From Bacillus sp. J37 (GTDB taxonomy: Bacteria; Bacillota; Bacilli; Bacillales; Bacillaceae): a stretch of DNA of 64,000 nt. This document shows, piece after piece, positions 25,223 to 33,416 of the stretch. Under the pieces are notes generated by a model. That model was not told the DNA's origin. It did not search any database and saw only the letters and a program-made list of their open reading frames with translations. Every line of letters begins with the position of its first letter. The stretch's first letter is position 1. The stretch lies in assembly GCF_000518865.1 (NCBI RefSeq), contig NZ_JAEK01000004.1, positions 123,774 through 187,773 on the forward strand, written 5' to 3'. The position numbers and the translations under genes were made by a program.

Positions 25223-25540
25223 ATGGATTGGTTTTTCCTAATATTAGCCGGTCTCTGTGAAGTAGCAGGTGTTGCTGCAATTGCCCGCTTCAATGAGAAA
25301 AAGAATCTATTAAATGGACTATTTCTATTCTTAGGGTTTGGTACGAGCTTTTTATTGTTAACGTTAGCGTTAGAAACGATCTCAATGGGAACCGCTTATG
25401 CTGTTTGGACTGGAATCGGAACAGCTGGTAGTGCATTGTTTGGTATTTTGTTTTTAAAAGAACCTGCCGAATGGAAACGTGTTTTGTTTATTGCTTTAAT
25501 CATATCCGCGACTGTTGGATTAAAGTTTTTGCCATCTTAA
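25223..25540 (+). CDS. SMR-family exporter subunit 2
   Basis: Four-helix SMR partner of 105 residues with the conserved glutamate in helix 1 (LAGLCEVAGVAAIARF) and a SMGTAYAVWTGIGTAGSAL helix-3 motif. It begins one base after the stop of subunit 1 and has AAGGAGAG upstream. Together the two genes are expected to encode a proton-coupled heterodimeric exporter of small cations. Confidence 0.9.
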   Translation: MDWFFLILAGLCEVAGVAAIARFNEKKNLLNGLFLFLGFGTSFLLLTLALETISMGTAYAVWTGIGTAGSALFGILFLKEPAEWKRVLFIALIISATVGLKFLPS

Positions 25541-25563
25541 ATTTGCATGAAGAATTCATGAGT

Positions 25564-25595
25564 AGGAAGACAGCGTTTAAAACGACTGTCCTCCT
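25564..25595 (+). terminator. Probable terminator after the SMR genes
   Basis: GACAG/CTGTC arms (25569-25573 and 25586-25590) extended by AGGA/TCCT, followed by a loose T-rich stretch. Confidence 0.5.
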
Positions 25596-25602
25596 GCTCC
25601 TT

Positions 25603-26394
25603 TTATATTCTAGGTTTTGTCGGATCACAAGATGGCATTTTAGTTTGGGCAGATTCTGCCACCTTCATTAAGTAATAACATTCCTCTCTCATCATATGAT
25701 CTGCCATCAAAGGTGAAAACGTGCTGAGCATTTCCTTATTCAGCTCCATTTCTTCAACTTCGGCCAAGAATCCTCTAAACAACTCAATTTCAAGCTGAAC
25801 TTCTTTGTTCATTCTTGTTAACGCAGGAAATGAATCAATATTAGCTCGTAAGTATCCCGATAACTCGACTGCTTTTATATAAAACTCTTCAAATTCTTTT
25901 ACATATTCATCACTTTTCCGTTTTAATTTTTTTTCAGTTGCATCTAATTTATCGGAAATAGCTCCTGCATGACCTGCTGCATCTAATAGCCACAATAAGT
26001 GATGGTGCAACTCGTGAAAGATCGGTGGTGCTTCCTTTCTTTTTAAATAAGAGAGAACAAGTAAATATTCTTCGAGCTCATTCACCATATGATTAATAAA
26101 AGTAGGTGTAAGATGAATCTTTATTTCCCCTGAAATATGTCTTTTAATGATTGAAAGCTTAAACTCACGAAACTCCTTAGCATACTCCTCCGCTTCTAAT
26201 GTTAAGGCTGTTAGGTTAGATTGTTCTCTTGATTTTTTTAATAAGGTATCAAATATATCTCTAAATCTCTTCGCTTTTTCAATATCCTGTGTTTCCATGA
26301 CAACCAATGATTCCAGAATAAATCTTGCATGGTCACCGAGTACCTGTAGCCAAAATTGATGTTCAAATGCTGCAGCTTCCTCAAATGTTTTCAC
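25603..26394 (-). CDS. DUF2935 family helical protein
   Basis: All-helical cytoplasmic protein of 263 residues with two repeats of a four-helix bundle carrying potential metal ligands: FEHQFWLQVLGDHARFI near the N-terminus, LHHHLLWLLDAAGHA in the middle, and LMADHMMREECYYL near the end. The spaced His/Glu residues resemble di-iron or haemerythrin-like bundles. The start is a GTG at 26394 with GAGGAGG upstream. It is divergent from the Mn catalase gene, so a stress-related role is possible. Biochemical function unknown. Confidence 0.8.
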   Translation of the reverse strand: MKTFEEAAAFEHQFWLQVLGDHARFILESLVVMETQDIEKAKRFRDIFDTLLKKSREQSNLTALTLEAEEYAKEFREFKLSIIKRHISGEIKIHLTPTFINHMVNELEEYLLVLSYLKRKEAPPIFHELHHHLLWLLDAAGHAGAISDKLDATEKKLKRKSDEYVKEFEEFYIKAVELSGYLRANIDSFPALTRMNKEVQLEIELFRGFLAEVEEMELNKEMLSTFSPLMADHMMREECYYLMKVAESAQTKMPSCDPTKPRI

Positions 26395-26539
26395 TTTTTT
26401 CCTCCTCTCAACAATCTTCATTTAAATGTATGTTTATAGAGCTTGTATTAGTAAAAGGAGAATGAATGAGGAATAGGACAATTTCATCATTGAATATATA
26501 TATCCATGTTCACACAATACAAACAAGGAGGGTTTCTTC

Positions 26540-27364
26540 ATGTTTTTTCACATCAAGGAACTTCAATACAATGCGAAACCCGATCGGCCTGATGCTGCTT
26601 ACGCCAAAAAACTTCAGGAAATCTTAGGTGGTCAATTTGGTGAAATATCAGTTGCCCTACAATACTTATTTCAAGGCTGGGCAACAAGATGTCCAGGAAA
26701 GTACAAGGATATGTTATTAGATATAGGAACAGAGGAACTTGCACATATTGAAATGCTTTCGGTCATGATCGGCAGATTACTAGATAATGCCCCTTTAAAA
26801 GACCAAGAAGAAGCTGCCAAAAACCCTGTTATCGAAGCTGTACTTGGGGGGATGAATCCACAACATGCGATTGTTTCAGGTTTAGGTGCAATGCCTGCTG
26901 ATAGTGTTGGTAACCGATGGACAGCAGATTATATTATTGCTAGTGGTAATTTATTAGCTGATTTTCGTGCGAACCTTAATGCCGAGTCACAAGGACGATT
27001 ACAAGCTGTTCGTTTGTATGAGATGACAGATGACCGCGGAGTAAAAGATATGCTCTCATTTTTAATTGCACGAGATCGCATGCATCAAAACCAGTGGTTA
27101 GCAGCCATCGCTGAGCTTGAAGCGAAGGAAGGAAGAACGGTACCAAATACATTCCCAATACAATTAGAGGCACAGGAGTTCTCTTATAAATTTATGAATC
27201 TCTCAAGAGGAGAAGAAAGCGCAAGAGGCCGTTGGGCAAGTGGACCAAGTATGGATGGTCAAGGTGTATTTGAATATGTCCAGCACCCACAACCACACGC
27301 ACCAAAACCAGTTCCACGTCCAGCACCGCCTGAATATCACAACACACCCCCAAGTAGTTGTTAA
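26540..27364 (+). CDS. Manganese catalase
   Basis: Di-manganese catalase (haem-independent H2O2 dismutase) of 274 residues. Expected metal ligands are E35 (QFGEISVALQYL), E66 and H69 (GTEELAHIEM), E149 (NAESQGR) and H182 (MHQNQW). The last ~40 residues are Pro/His-rich and end in cysteine, unlike the compact L. plantarum enzyme. The tail resembles those of Bacillus YdbD/CotJC-type enzymes. The ATG follows AAGGAGGG. Confidence 0.93.
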   Translation: MFFHIKELQYNAKPDRPDAAYAKKLQEILGGQFGEISVALQYLFQGWATRCPGKYKDMLLDIGTEELAHIEMLSVMIGRLLDNAPLKDQEEAAKNPVIEAVLGGMNPQHAIVSGLGAMPADSVGNRWTADYIIASGNLLADFRANLNAESQGRLQAVRLYEMTDDRGVKDMLSFLIARDRMHQNQWLAAIAELEAKEGRTVPNTFPIQLEAQEFSYKFMNLSRGEESARGRWASGPSMDGQGVFEYVQHPQPHAPKPVPRPAPPEYHNTPPSSC

Positions 27365-27417
27365 CAAAAGGCACGGCGTCCTTCGCCTCCTGGCTAGGTG
27401 CTATAGCTGGATGCAAA
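27365..27417 (+). repeat. Degenerate family-2 intergenic repeat
   Basis: AAAAGGCACGGCG...GGCTAGGTGCTATAGCTGGAT resembles the ends of the family-2 repeats (AAAAGCG..GCGCC / GGCTAGGCGCT-G-AGCTGGA). It looks eroded, and it starts immediately at the catalase stop codon. Confidence 0.45.
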
Positions 27418-27462
27418 CATGCTTATCCATTGTACAAAAATTTTTAATTTCCAATAAACTAT

Positions 27463-27493
27463 AAGGTCCTCCTATCTTCAATAGGAGGACCTT
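27463..27493. terminator. Bidirectional terminator between catalase and acetyltransferase genes
   Basis: A perfect 13-bp stem AAGGTCCTCCTAT/ATAGGAGGACCTT (27463-27475 and 27481-27493). Confidence 0.88.
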
Positions 27494-27500
27494 CATTTAC

Positions 27501-27941
27501 TTAATGAAAAATATGTTTTTCCCAATATACCATATGTTCGTCCTGTTCCACCTTATTCATGAACAGTTTTTCTAATACACGTATTGATGCCTCGTTGGTT
27601 TTTAAGCATTCTGCCACGATTTTATTTACTTTACCTGTTTGAAAAGCCCAGTTAACTAATGCTTCTACTGCCTCGGTAGCATACCCTTTGTTTTGTTCGT
27701 CAGGAGAAATTCCGTATCCGACCTCTACAACACCATCAACAGGCTTTCCTTTAAAACCTATATCCCCAATTAATTGTTGATCCGTTTGAGAGAATACGAG
27801 CCACACTCCCCACCCAAAAAGCTCTTGATCGGATTCCAGTTCTTCCAAATAGAGTTGGATATGAGACTTTATTTCTTCGTCGCTTTCATATAAATCTCTT
27901 GTACAAGGTTTGATGTTTAATCGTTTCGTCTTAATCTCCAT
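27501..27941 (-). CDS. GNAT acetyltransferase (RimJ/RimL-like)
   Basis: N-acetyltransferase of 146 residues. The acetyl-CoA binding motif is QNKGYATEAVEALVNWAF (~91-108), preceded by VEVGYGISPD, and the C-terminal N-x-x-S-x-x-V-L-E-K pattern (NEASIRVLEKLF) is typical of RimJ-like enzymes. Substrate unknown. It is 24 bp downstream of the PAS kinase gene on the same strand, so co-transcription is likely. Confidence 0.85.
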   Translation of the reverse strand: MEIKTKRLNIKPCTRDLYESDEEIKSHIQLYLEELESDQELFGWGVWLVFSQTDQQLIGDIGFKGKPVDGVVEVGYGISPDEQNKGYATEAVEALVNWAFQTGKVNKIVAECLKTNEASIRVLEKLFMNKVEQDEHMVYWEKHIFH

Positions 27942-27965
27942 AGATTTTCCTCACTCTTTTACGAT

Positions 27966-29426
27966 TCATTCACAAGACTTGGTCATTGGAAGTTGAATCG
28001 AGATAGTTGTTCCATTAGAATTACTATCAATACTGATAGCTCCATTATGATGTTTCACAATTTCAAAACTAACCATTACCCCGAGACCTGTTCCATTTTC
28101 TTTTGTTGTAAAAAAAGGTAGTCCTATTTTATCAAGGATCTCTTTCGGTATTCCCGGTCCTTGATCTTGAATGTTTATCACAACAAAATAATCATCGTGC
28201 TGGTCAATAGTTAGTGTAATGGTCCCTTCATTTCCCATTGCTTCTATTGCATTTTTTATAAAATTAATAAACACTTGTTTGAGTTTATTTTCATCGCATA
28301 ATACAAATAAAGGGTCTGAATGGAACTTAGTTGTTATATGTATATTATGTAAAATTGCTTGAGATTTGGTAAGGGCAACAACATGTTTTAAAATACTTTG
28401 AATTTCTTTATGGCGATACCGTTCTAATTGCGGCTTGGCCAATGCCAATAGTTCCCTCAGGATCATTTCTATGCGATTTATTTCAGCAGAGATCACAGAA
28501 AAAAATTCTTGATTATAGTTTTTTTCGCTATCCATTAACTGCAAAAATCCTTTTATTGCAGTAATCGGATTGCGAATTTCATGAGCAATACCTGCTGCCA
28601 ATTGTCCGGCAACTGTTAATTTTTCCGAGTTAATCATCATTTCATGTGCCAGTTTTCTTTCTGTAATATCTCTGATAATGAAATAAACTGCTTGATCCTC
28701 TAAGAATATGGTAGGAATGGTCTTAATCTCAACATCTAGTTCTTTATTGTTCAGCTGTACCATTTTTACTTCGTGTAAATCCGATGCCTGCCCTTTTTCA
28801 GCCATACTTAAATTTTTGATAAGCCTGCCTGAATATTCCCGAAAAAATCCGCTTACATCTTTACCCAAAATATCCTTAACATCATTTCCTCCGAGTAACT
28901 CCGAAGCTTTTTTGTTAGCAAAAACAACATGTTGCTCCTGGATTATAATCACTCCATCAGGAGAATGCTCTATTAGACTGCGATAGAGCTGTTCACTTTC
29001 CTTTAACTTCCTTTTTTGCTCATTCGAATTAGTGATATTCTTTGCGATTCCATATACACCGATAATCTCATTATCCACAATGATAGGAGAATTTGTCACT
29101 TCCAAATCCACTTTGTTGTTATTTTTAGATATAATTGTACATTCGTATTTTTGAATAGCTCCTGTTATCGAGTACTGAAACTTTGTCACTACATCTTCAA
29201 GATGCTTATTAATGATAAGCTCTTTATAAGAGAGACGAATTAATTCATCCTGTGTATATCCCGATATCTTTTCACATGCTTTATTTGCTTTTACATAATT
29301 CCCTTCTAGATCCATAGCATAATAAGCTTCAGACTTTGACTCGTCAAACAGTTGTTTAACTAACACACTATCTCTTATAAAGATTTCCAGTTTTTCTCTC
29401 TTTTTCTCTATTTTTATGCTATTCAT
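27966..29426 (-). CDS. Orphan PAS-PAS histidine kinase (sporulation-kinase type)
   Basis: Soluble sensor kinase of 486 residues. Two PAS domains (~25-135 and ~145-257) precede a HisKA domain with phosphorylatable H282 (AAGIAHEIRNPITAIKGF) and a HATPase_c domain (NFIKNAIEAM, DQGPGIP, TGLGVMVSFEIVK). The HEIRNPITAIKGF motif and lack of a cognate regulator are typical of KinA/KinE-like kinases feeding Spo0F; that role is inferred. It has no transmembrane helix. The ATG at 29426 follows AAGGGGA. Confidence 0.88.
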   Translation of the reverse strand: MNSIKIEKKREKLEIFIRDSVLVKQLFDESKSEAYYAMDLEGNYVKANKACEKISGYTQDELIRLSYKELIINKHLEDVVTKFQYSITGAIQKYECTIISKNNNKVDLEVTNSPIIVDNEIIGVYGIAKNITNSNEQKRKLKESEQLYRSLIEHSPDGVIIIQEQHVVFANKKASELLGGNDVKDILGKDVSGFFREYSGRLIKNLSMAEKGQASDLHEVKMVQLNNKELDVEIKTIPTIFLEDQAVYFIIRDITERKLAHEMMINSEKLTVAGQLAAGIAHEIRNPITAIKGFLQLMDSEKNYNQEFFSVISAEINRIEMILRELLALAKPQLERYRHKEIQSILKHVVALTKSQAILHNIHITTKFHSDPLFVLCDENKLKQVFINFIKNAIEAMGNEGTITLTIDQHDDYFVVINIQDQGPGIPKEILDKIGLPFFTTKENGTGLGVMVSFEIVKHHNGAISIDSNSNGTTISIQLPMTKSCE

Positions 29427-29563
29427 GGTGTTCCCCTTCCTAGTTTTCATATGAATCTAGTTAAATAGATATGTATGTATGAACTAGTACCCATTTTTTA
29501 TTGTACACTATCTAGTTTTCAAACTCTTCCCTTTTTTCATAATGATTCATTCACATTGATGAA

Positions 29564-29632
29564 AAAAGCGAAAAAGCTGACAATCAGTAAATGATCCGAA
29601 GGGGGGATAGATCATTTCATCATGTCAGCTTT
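29564..29632 (-). terminator. Terminator after htrB with nested hairpin
   Basis: Outer arms AAAGCTGACA/TGTCAGCTTT (29573-29582 and 29623-29632) enclose an inner AAATGATC/GATCATTT hairpin. On the minus strand the outer stem is followed by a T-run. Confidence 0.85.
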
Positions 29633-29678
29633 ATTATATATAAAGAGTAATGGCTTTTCCTATTGCAAGATGTGAGTA

Positions 29679-30911
29679 TTATGCATTTGTTGCTTCACTA
29701 GTTGTTAGCTTGATCTGAACAGTAACTTTTTCACCTGCACGGTATAGCGTTACGTCTATTTCATCACCTATTTCTGTCTCGGTATATAGAAACTTTCTTA
29801 GGTCACTTGCATTCGTAATGGCCTGATCATTCATAGAGACGATCACATCTTGTTGCTGTAATCCTGCCTCATCAGCCGGGGAGTTTGGTGAGACAGTCCC
29901 AACGACCACACCTTCTTTTACATCCTCTGGCAGCTTCATTTGTTCTTGCAAATAATACTGAGGTATTTCACTCATTTCTACCAAACCTACACCTAGAAAT
30001 GGCCGTTGGATTTTCCCATTATTCATTAACTCTTCAGCAATAGGCAGCACATCATTACTCGGAATAGCAAATCCTAAACCCTCGACACCACTTTCCGTAA
30101 TCTTTAAGCTATTGATCCCGATAACCTGTCCGCTCATATTGATAAGAGGACCCCCGCTATTACCAGGGTTTATCGCTGCATCTGTTTGCAGAACATCCAG
30201 CGCCCAATTTCCTTCAGAAGTTGTGACATCAATGGTTCGATCAACTCCACTTATAATCCCTTGTGTGACAGTTCTTGTGAACTCTTCACCTAACGGATTT
30301 CCAATTGCAATCACATCTTCTCCTGTACGAAGTTCTGAAGAATCACCCATCTCAGCTACGACTGTCACGTGTTCAGCATTAATTTTCAGGACTGCAATAT
30401 CTGTTAATGCATCTGTCCCAACTAATTCTGCTTCAACTTTATCACCGCTATAAAGTGTGACTTCGATCGATTGTGCATTTTCAATTACATGGTTATTTGT
30501 AATAATATAGCCTGCGTCTCCCTCTTTCTTAAAGATCACTCCTGAACCTGTTCCACTTTCAACACTTTCACCTGTGGAATTTTGAAAGATGTCTCCAGTT
30601 TTTTGCGTTTGTAAATTTGTAATACCTACAATTGCCGGTGAAAGGCTGTCTACTATATCAGCAATTGAATTTGAGCCTGTTGATAGTGCTTGTGTAGTAG
30701 CTGTAGAGGTTGAACTTTCATTTTGAGCAGCTGTTTCGACAGCTGGGTTATTTTCTGTGACACTTGGTTGTTGATCGTTAGTAAAGTTCGTTACACCCAG
30801 TACAAGTGCTCCACCAACAACACCGCTAATGATGGAAGAAAGAACTGGTTTAAAGCTTCTTCGCGGTTTTTTATATTCACGTGTTATTTCAGTTTCATCA
30901 TAATATCCCAT
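29679..30911 (-). CDS. htrB: HtrA-family serine protease (HtrB)
   Basis: Membrane-anchored extracytoplasmic quality-control protease of 410 residues. A short cytoplasmic N-terminus precedes one TM helix (~25-43), then a Ser/Thr-rich linker, a trypsin-like domain with H141 (TNNHVIE), D171 (LTDIAVLK), S252 (GNSGGPL) and a C-terminal PDZ domain (~300-400). It is divergent from cssRS, as htrB is in B. subtilis, where CssRS activates it under secretion or heat stress. A tiny ORF lies in its leader. The start has CAGGAGG. Confidence 0.95.
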   Translation of the reverse strand: MGYYDETEITREYKKPRRSFKPVLSSIISGVVGGALVLGVTNFTNDQQPSVTENNPAVETAAQNESSTSTATTQALSTGSNSIADIVDSLSPAIVGITNLQTQKTGDIFQNSTGESVESGTGSGVIFKKEGDAGYIITNNHVIENAQSIEVTLYSGDKVEAELVGTDALTDIAVLKINAEHVTVVAEMGDSSELRTGEDVIAIGNPLGEEFTRTVTQGIISGVDRTIDVTTSEGNWALDVLQTDAAINPGNSGGPLINMSGQVIGINSLKITESGVEGLGFAIPSNDVLPIAEELMNNGKIQRPFLGVGLVEMSEIPQYYLQEQMKLPEDVKEGVVVGTVSPNSPADEAGLQQQDVIVSMNDQAITNASDLRKFLYTETEIGDEIDVTLYRAGEKVTVQIKLTTSEATNA

Positions 30912-30949
30912 GTTAACATCCTCCTGTTATTCTTTTTTAAATTTTATAT

Positions 30950-31033
30950 TTAAGCACCTTGTGAACTTACAAATCCACCAATGACGATTAAAAGTAAGAG
31001 TAGAGAAATTCCTGTGAAAATTATAGCTCTCAT
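30950..31033 (-). CDS. 27-residue membrane peptide in the htrB leader
   Basis: A complete small ORF reading MRAIIFTGISLLLLLIV, then IGGFVSSQGA to a TAA stop. It consists of one basic residue, a ~17-residue hydrophobic helix and a short polar tail. It has a strong AAAAAGGAGATC site 9 nt before the ATG. It lies 38 bp upstream of htrB with no terminator between them, so it should be co-transcribed under CssR control. I do not recognise it. It may be a regulator or partner of HtrB, or a leader peptide. Its size is below normal annotation cut-offs. Confidence 0.72.
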   Translation of the reverse strand: MRAIIFTGISLLLLLIVIGGFVSSQGA

Positions 31034-31200
31034 TGTTTTTCAGATCTCCTTTTTGGAATCAACTTTGTTTACTTGCTATTTGATTAGCTTAAGTATATGA
31101 AAAGAGTTTGGGATAATAATGAGAGAATTATGGGAAATTGTGAAAATAGTGAACGAGAAAGAATGAAGATTGTATAATAGCGTTGAGAGGAAGTGAAACA

Positions 31201-31875
31201 ATGAGTTACAACGTCTATTTAGTCGAAGATGAACAAAATTTAAATGAATTACTGACGATGTACTTAAAAAATGAAAGTTGGTCTGTTACGTCCTGCCTGA
31301 CAGGCTCTGAAGCAAGAAACTTAATAAACAATCCCCCACAATTATGGATTTTAGATATTATGCTGCCTGATGTTGATGGTTATCAATTAATTAGAGAAAT
31401 AAAGGCTGCTACACCTGATGTCCCTGTTATTTTTATTTCAGCAAGGGATGCGGATATTGACCGTGTTTTAGGCTTAGAGCTGGGAAGTGATGATTACATT
31501 TCAAAACCATTTCTTCCCAGAGAACTGGTAATTCGTGCTCAAAAACTGCTTTCAAGAACTTATGTAGAGGAAACAAGTACTCAAAGCCACTTAATACAGG
31601 TCGATCCATATGAAATTGATGAACAAGTCCGTATCGTTTATTTTAATGGAGAAGAAGTGAGTCTTACTTCAAAGGAATTTGATCTTCTTCAGCTTTTCCT
31701 TCACAATAAAGGGCAGGCTTTTTCGAGAGAACAAATATTAACAAATCTGTGGGGAGAAGATTACTTTGGAACTGATCGGGTCGTTGATGATTTGGTAAGA
31801 AGATTACGGAAAAAAATGCCGGAACTTAAATTAGAAACGATCTACGGCTTTGGATACAGGATGTTAAAGGGATGA
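31201..31875 (+). CDS. cssR: Secretion-stress response regulator CssR
   Basis: OmpR-family response regulator of 224 residues. The receiver has acidic pocket VEDE, phospho-accepting Asp in WILDIMLPD (about residue 55) and the switch lysine in ISKPF. The C-terminal winged helix ends DRVVDDLVRRLRKKMPELK, then IYGFGYRM. The sequence matches my memory of B. subtilis CssR through ISARDADIDRVLGLELGS. The ATG at 31201 follows GAGAGGAAGTG, and a TATAAT (31173-31178) lies upstream. Confidence 0.95.
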   Translation: MSYNVYLVEDEQNLNELLTMYLKNESWSVTSCLTGSEARNLINNPPQLWILDIMLPDVDGYQLIREIKAATPDVPVIFISARDADIDRVLGLELGSDDYISKPFLPRELVIRAQKLLSRTYVEETSTQSHLIQVDPYEIDEQVRIVYFNGEEVSLTSKEFDLLQLFLHNKGQAFSREQILTNLWGEDYFGTDRVVDDLVRRLRKKMPELKLETIYGFGYRMLKG

Positions 31876-33206
31876 GAAACAAACCGTTAGCCTTTCAAAT
31901 TTGGATTGTTTTCTCAGGCATTCTGCTTGTGATATCCCTATTATTAGTTATATTATTTCCCACTACATTAAGAGGATTTTTCACAAAAGAAATTTATAAA
32001 ACGATTGAGAATGAACAGCTCGTATTAATGGAGTACGGAAATCTTGATAATAATCTTGGAATTGAAAAACAAAACGATCGTTCTGTTACCCACTTATACC
32101 TTCCTATTCAACGATCTTTTTACTTTTATAAAAATGAAATTGAACTGCCAGTCGATTTTCTTAGACAAACACAAGAATTAGCAGCTAATCAAAAAACGTC
32201 GGTTTATCAGTACGAGAAAAACTTAAAAAACCAAACACTGTTTTATGTAATACGCAAAATTTCTGTGAATGGGGAACCTAGCTACCTCCTTTCTTACTCT
32301 TGGGATTCCTATCGAAATGATCTAGTCTTTACTCTATATAAGAGATTAATGATTGTAATGGGGATCGTCTTTTTATTTAGCTGGATTCCCTCTATATGGT
32401 TAGCACGCTATTTATCAAAACCGATTGTGAAGCTTGAAAAACACGTAAAAAATATCGCTGATCAAGAATGGCATGAGCCTGTTGAAGTTGACCGCAATGA
32501 TGAAATTGGAAAGTTGGGACAAACCATTGAAAAAATGCGGCAGCATTTAGTGAGAAAGGATGAAGCACAGCAAACTCTGCTCCAAAATATCTCTCATGAT
32601 TTAAAAACACCTGTCATGGTTATCAGAGGGTACGCAAGGTCTGTGAATGACGGAATCTTTCCAAAGGGTGATCTTTCAAGTACGATGGATGTCATTGAAG
32701 ATGAGTCTGAAAAGCTTGAGAAGAAAATAAAGGATTTGCTTTATTTAACAAAGCTTGACTTTTTATCGACCAGGAAACCAAGAAAAAGTGAATTTCGCAT
32801 TGATACCCTTATTCGCGAAGAAGTTGAACGAATAAAGTGGGCAAAGCCAGAATTAAATTGGAAGCTCTCCTTAGAAGAAGAGATGATTGTTGGTGATTCG
32901 GAACAATGGGAAAAGCTTTTGGAAAACCTATTTGAAAATTCATTAAGGTATGCAGATCAAGTCATTTCCGTTTCAATAAGCAAAGATCACTCTAACCTCC
33001 GCTTATCCATATGGAACGATGGACCCCAGATTGATGACGATATGTTGGAACAGCTTTTTGAGCCTTTTCAAAAAGGGCAAAGAGGGGAATTTGGAATTGG
33101 ACTTAGCATTGTAAAACGGATTGCGGATTTACATGGTGCCAAGGTTTGGGCAGTTAATGAACGAAATGGCGCTGCATTTTATATAGAGATTCCTAACAGG
33201 AAATAG
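31872..33206 (+). CDS. cssS: Secretion-stress sensor kinase CssS
   Basis: Membrane histidine kinase of 444 residues. Two TM helices (~9-31 and ~158-180) bracket an extracytoplasmic sensor domain of ~125 residues. A HAMP domain, HisKA with phospho-His in NISHDLKTPVMVIRGYA (about H242) and HATPase (FENSLRYAD, GEFGIGLSIVKRI) follow. It overlaps cssR by 4 bp (ATGA). It senses misfolded exported protein in B. subtilis. A terminator overlaps its stop codon. Confidence 0.95.
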   Translation: MRNKPLAFQIWIVFSGILLVISLLLVILFPTTLRGFFTKEIYKTIENEQLVLMEYGNLDNNLGIEKQNDRSVTHLYLPIQRSFYFYKNEIELPVDFLRQTQELAANQKTSVYQYEKNLKNQTLFYVIRKISVNGEPSYLLSYSWDSYRNDLVFTLYKRLMIVMGIVFLFSWIPSIWLARYLSKPIVKLEKHVKNIADQEWHEPVEVDRNDEIGKLGQTIEKMRQHLVRKDEAQQTLLQNISHDLKTPVMVIRGYARSVNDGIFPKGDLSSTMDVIEDESEKLEKKIKDLLYLTKLDFLSTRKPRKSEFRIDTLIREEVERIKWAKPELNWKLSLEEEMIVGDSEQWEKLLENLFENSLRYADQVISVSISKDHSNLRLSIWNDGPQIDDDMLEQLFEPFQKGQRGEFGIGLSIVKRIADLHGAKVWAVNERNGAAFYIEIPNRK

Positions 33207-33234
33207 CCTGGCAAACTCATAGCCAGGCTTCTTT
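33205..33234 (+). terminator. Terminator overlapping the cssS stop codon
   Basis: An AGCCTGGC/GCCAGGCT stem (33205-33212 and 33222-33229) followed by a T-rich tail. The last two bases of the TAG stop form part of the stem. Confidence 0.83.
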
Positions 33235-33276
33235 ATAAGGGATGAGAGTATTAAAGTTCTTACGAAGTGTTGGTGT

Positions 33277-33416
33277 CTAGCTCCAGCGCCTATCATACTT
33301 CAGATCATCTCTCTACGATAAGTCAACATCGGTTCGGTTCGCTTACCGTGTTTCCTATATCTTTAGTCGATGCTCCTCCAGTTTGTACGGCGATGATCAA
33401 GGCGCTTTCGCTTTTC
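33277..33416 (-). repeat. Structured intergenic repeat, family 2, copy with divergent core
   Basis: On the minus strand it begins AAAAGCGAAAGCGCCTTGAT, directly after the fumarase stop codon, and ends AGGCGCTGGAGCTAGACA. The ends match the other family-2 members, but the interior is different and longer. It replaces any recognisable terminator of the fumarase gene. Confidence 0.65.

Noticed and set aside
30912..31200. CssR operator in the htrB-cssRS intergenic
   Set aside because: I could not identify a convincing direct or inverted repeat; regulation by CssR is inferred from gene order only.
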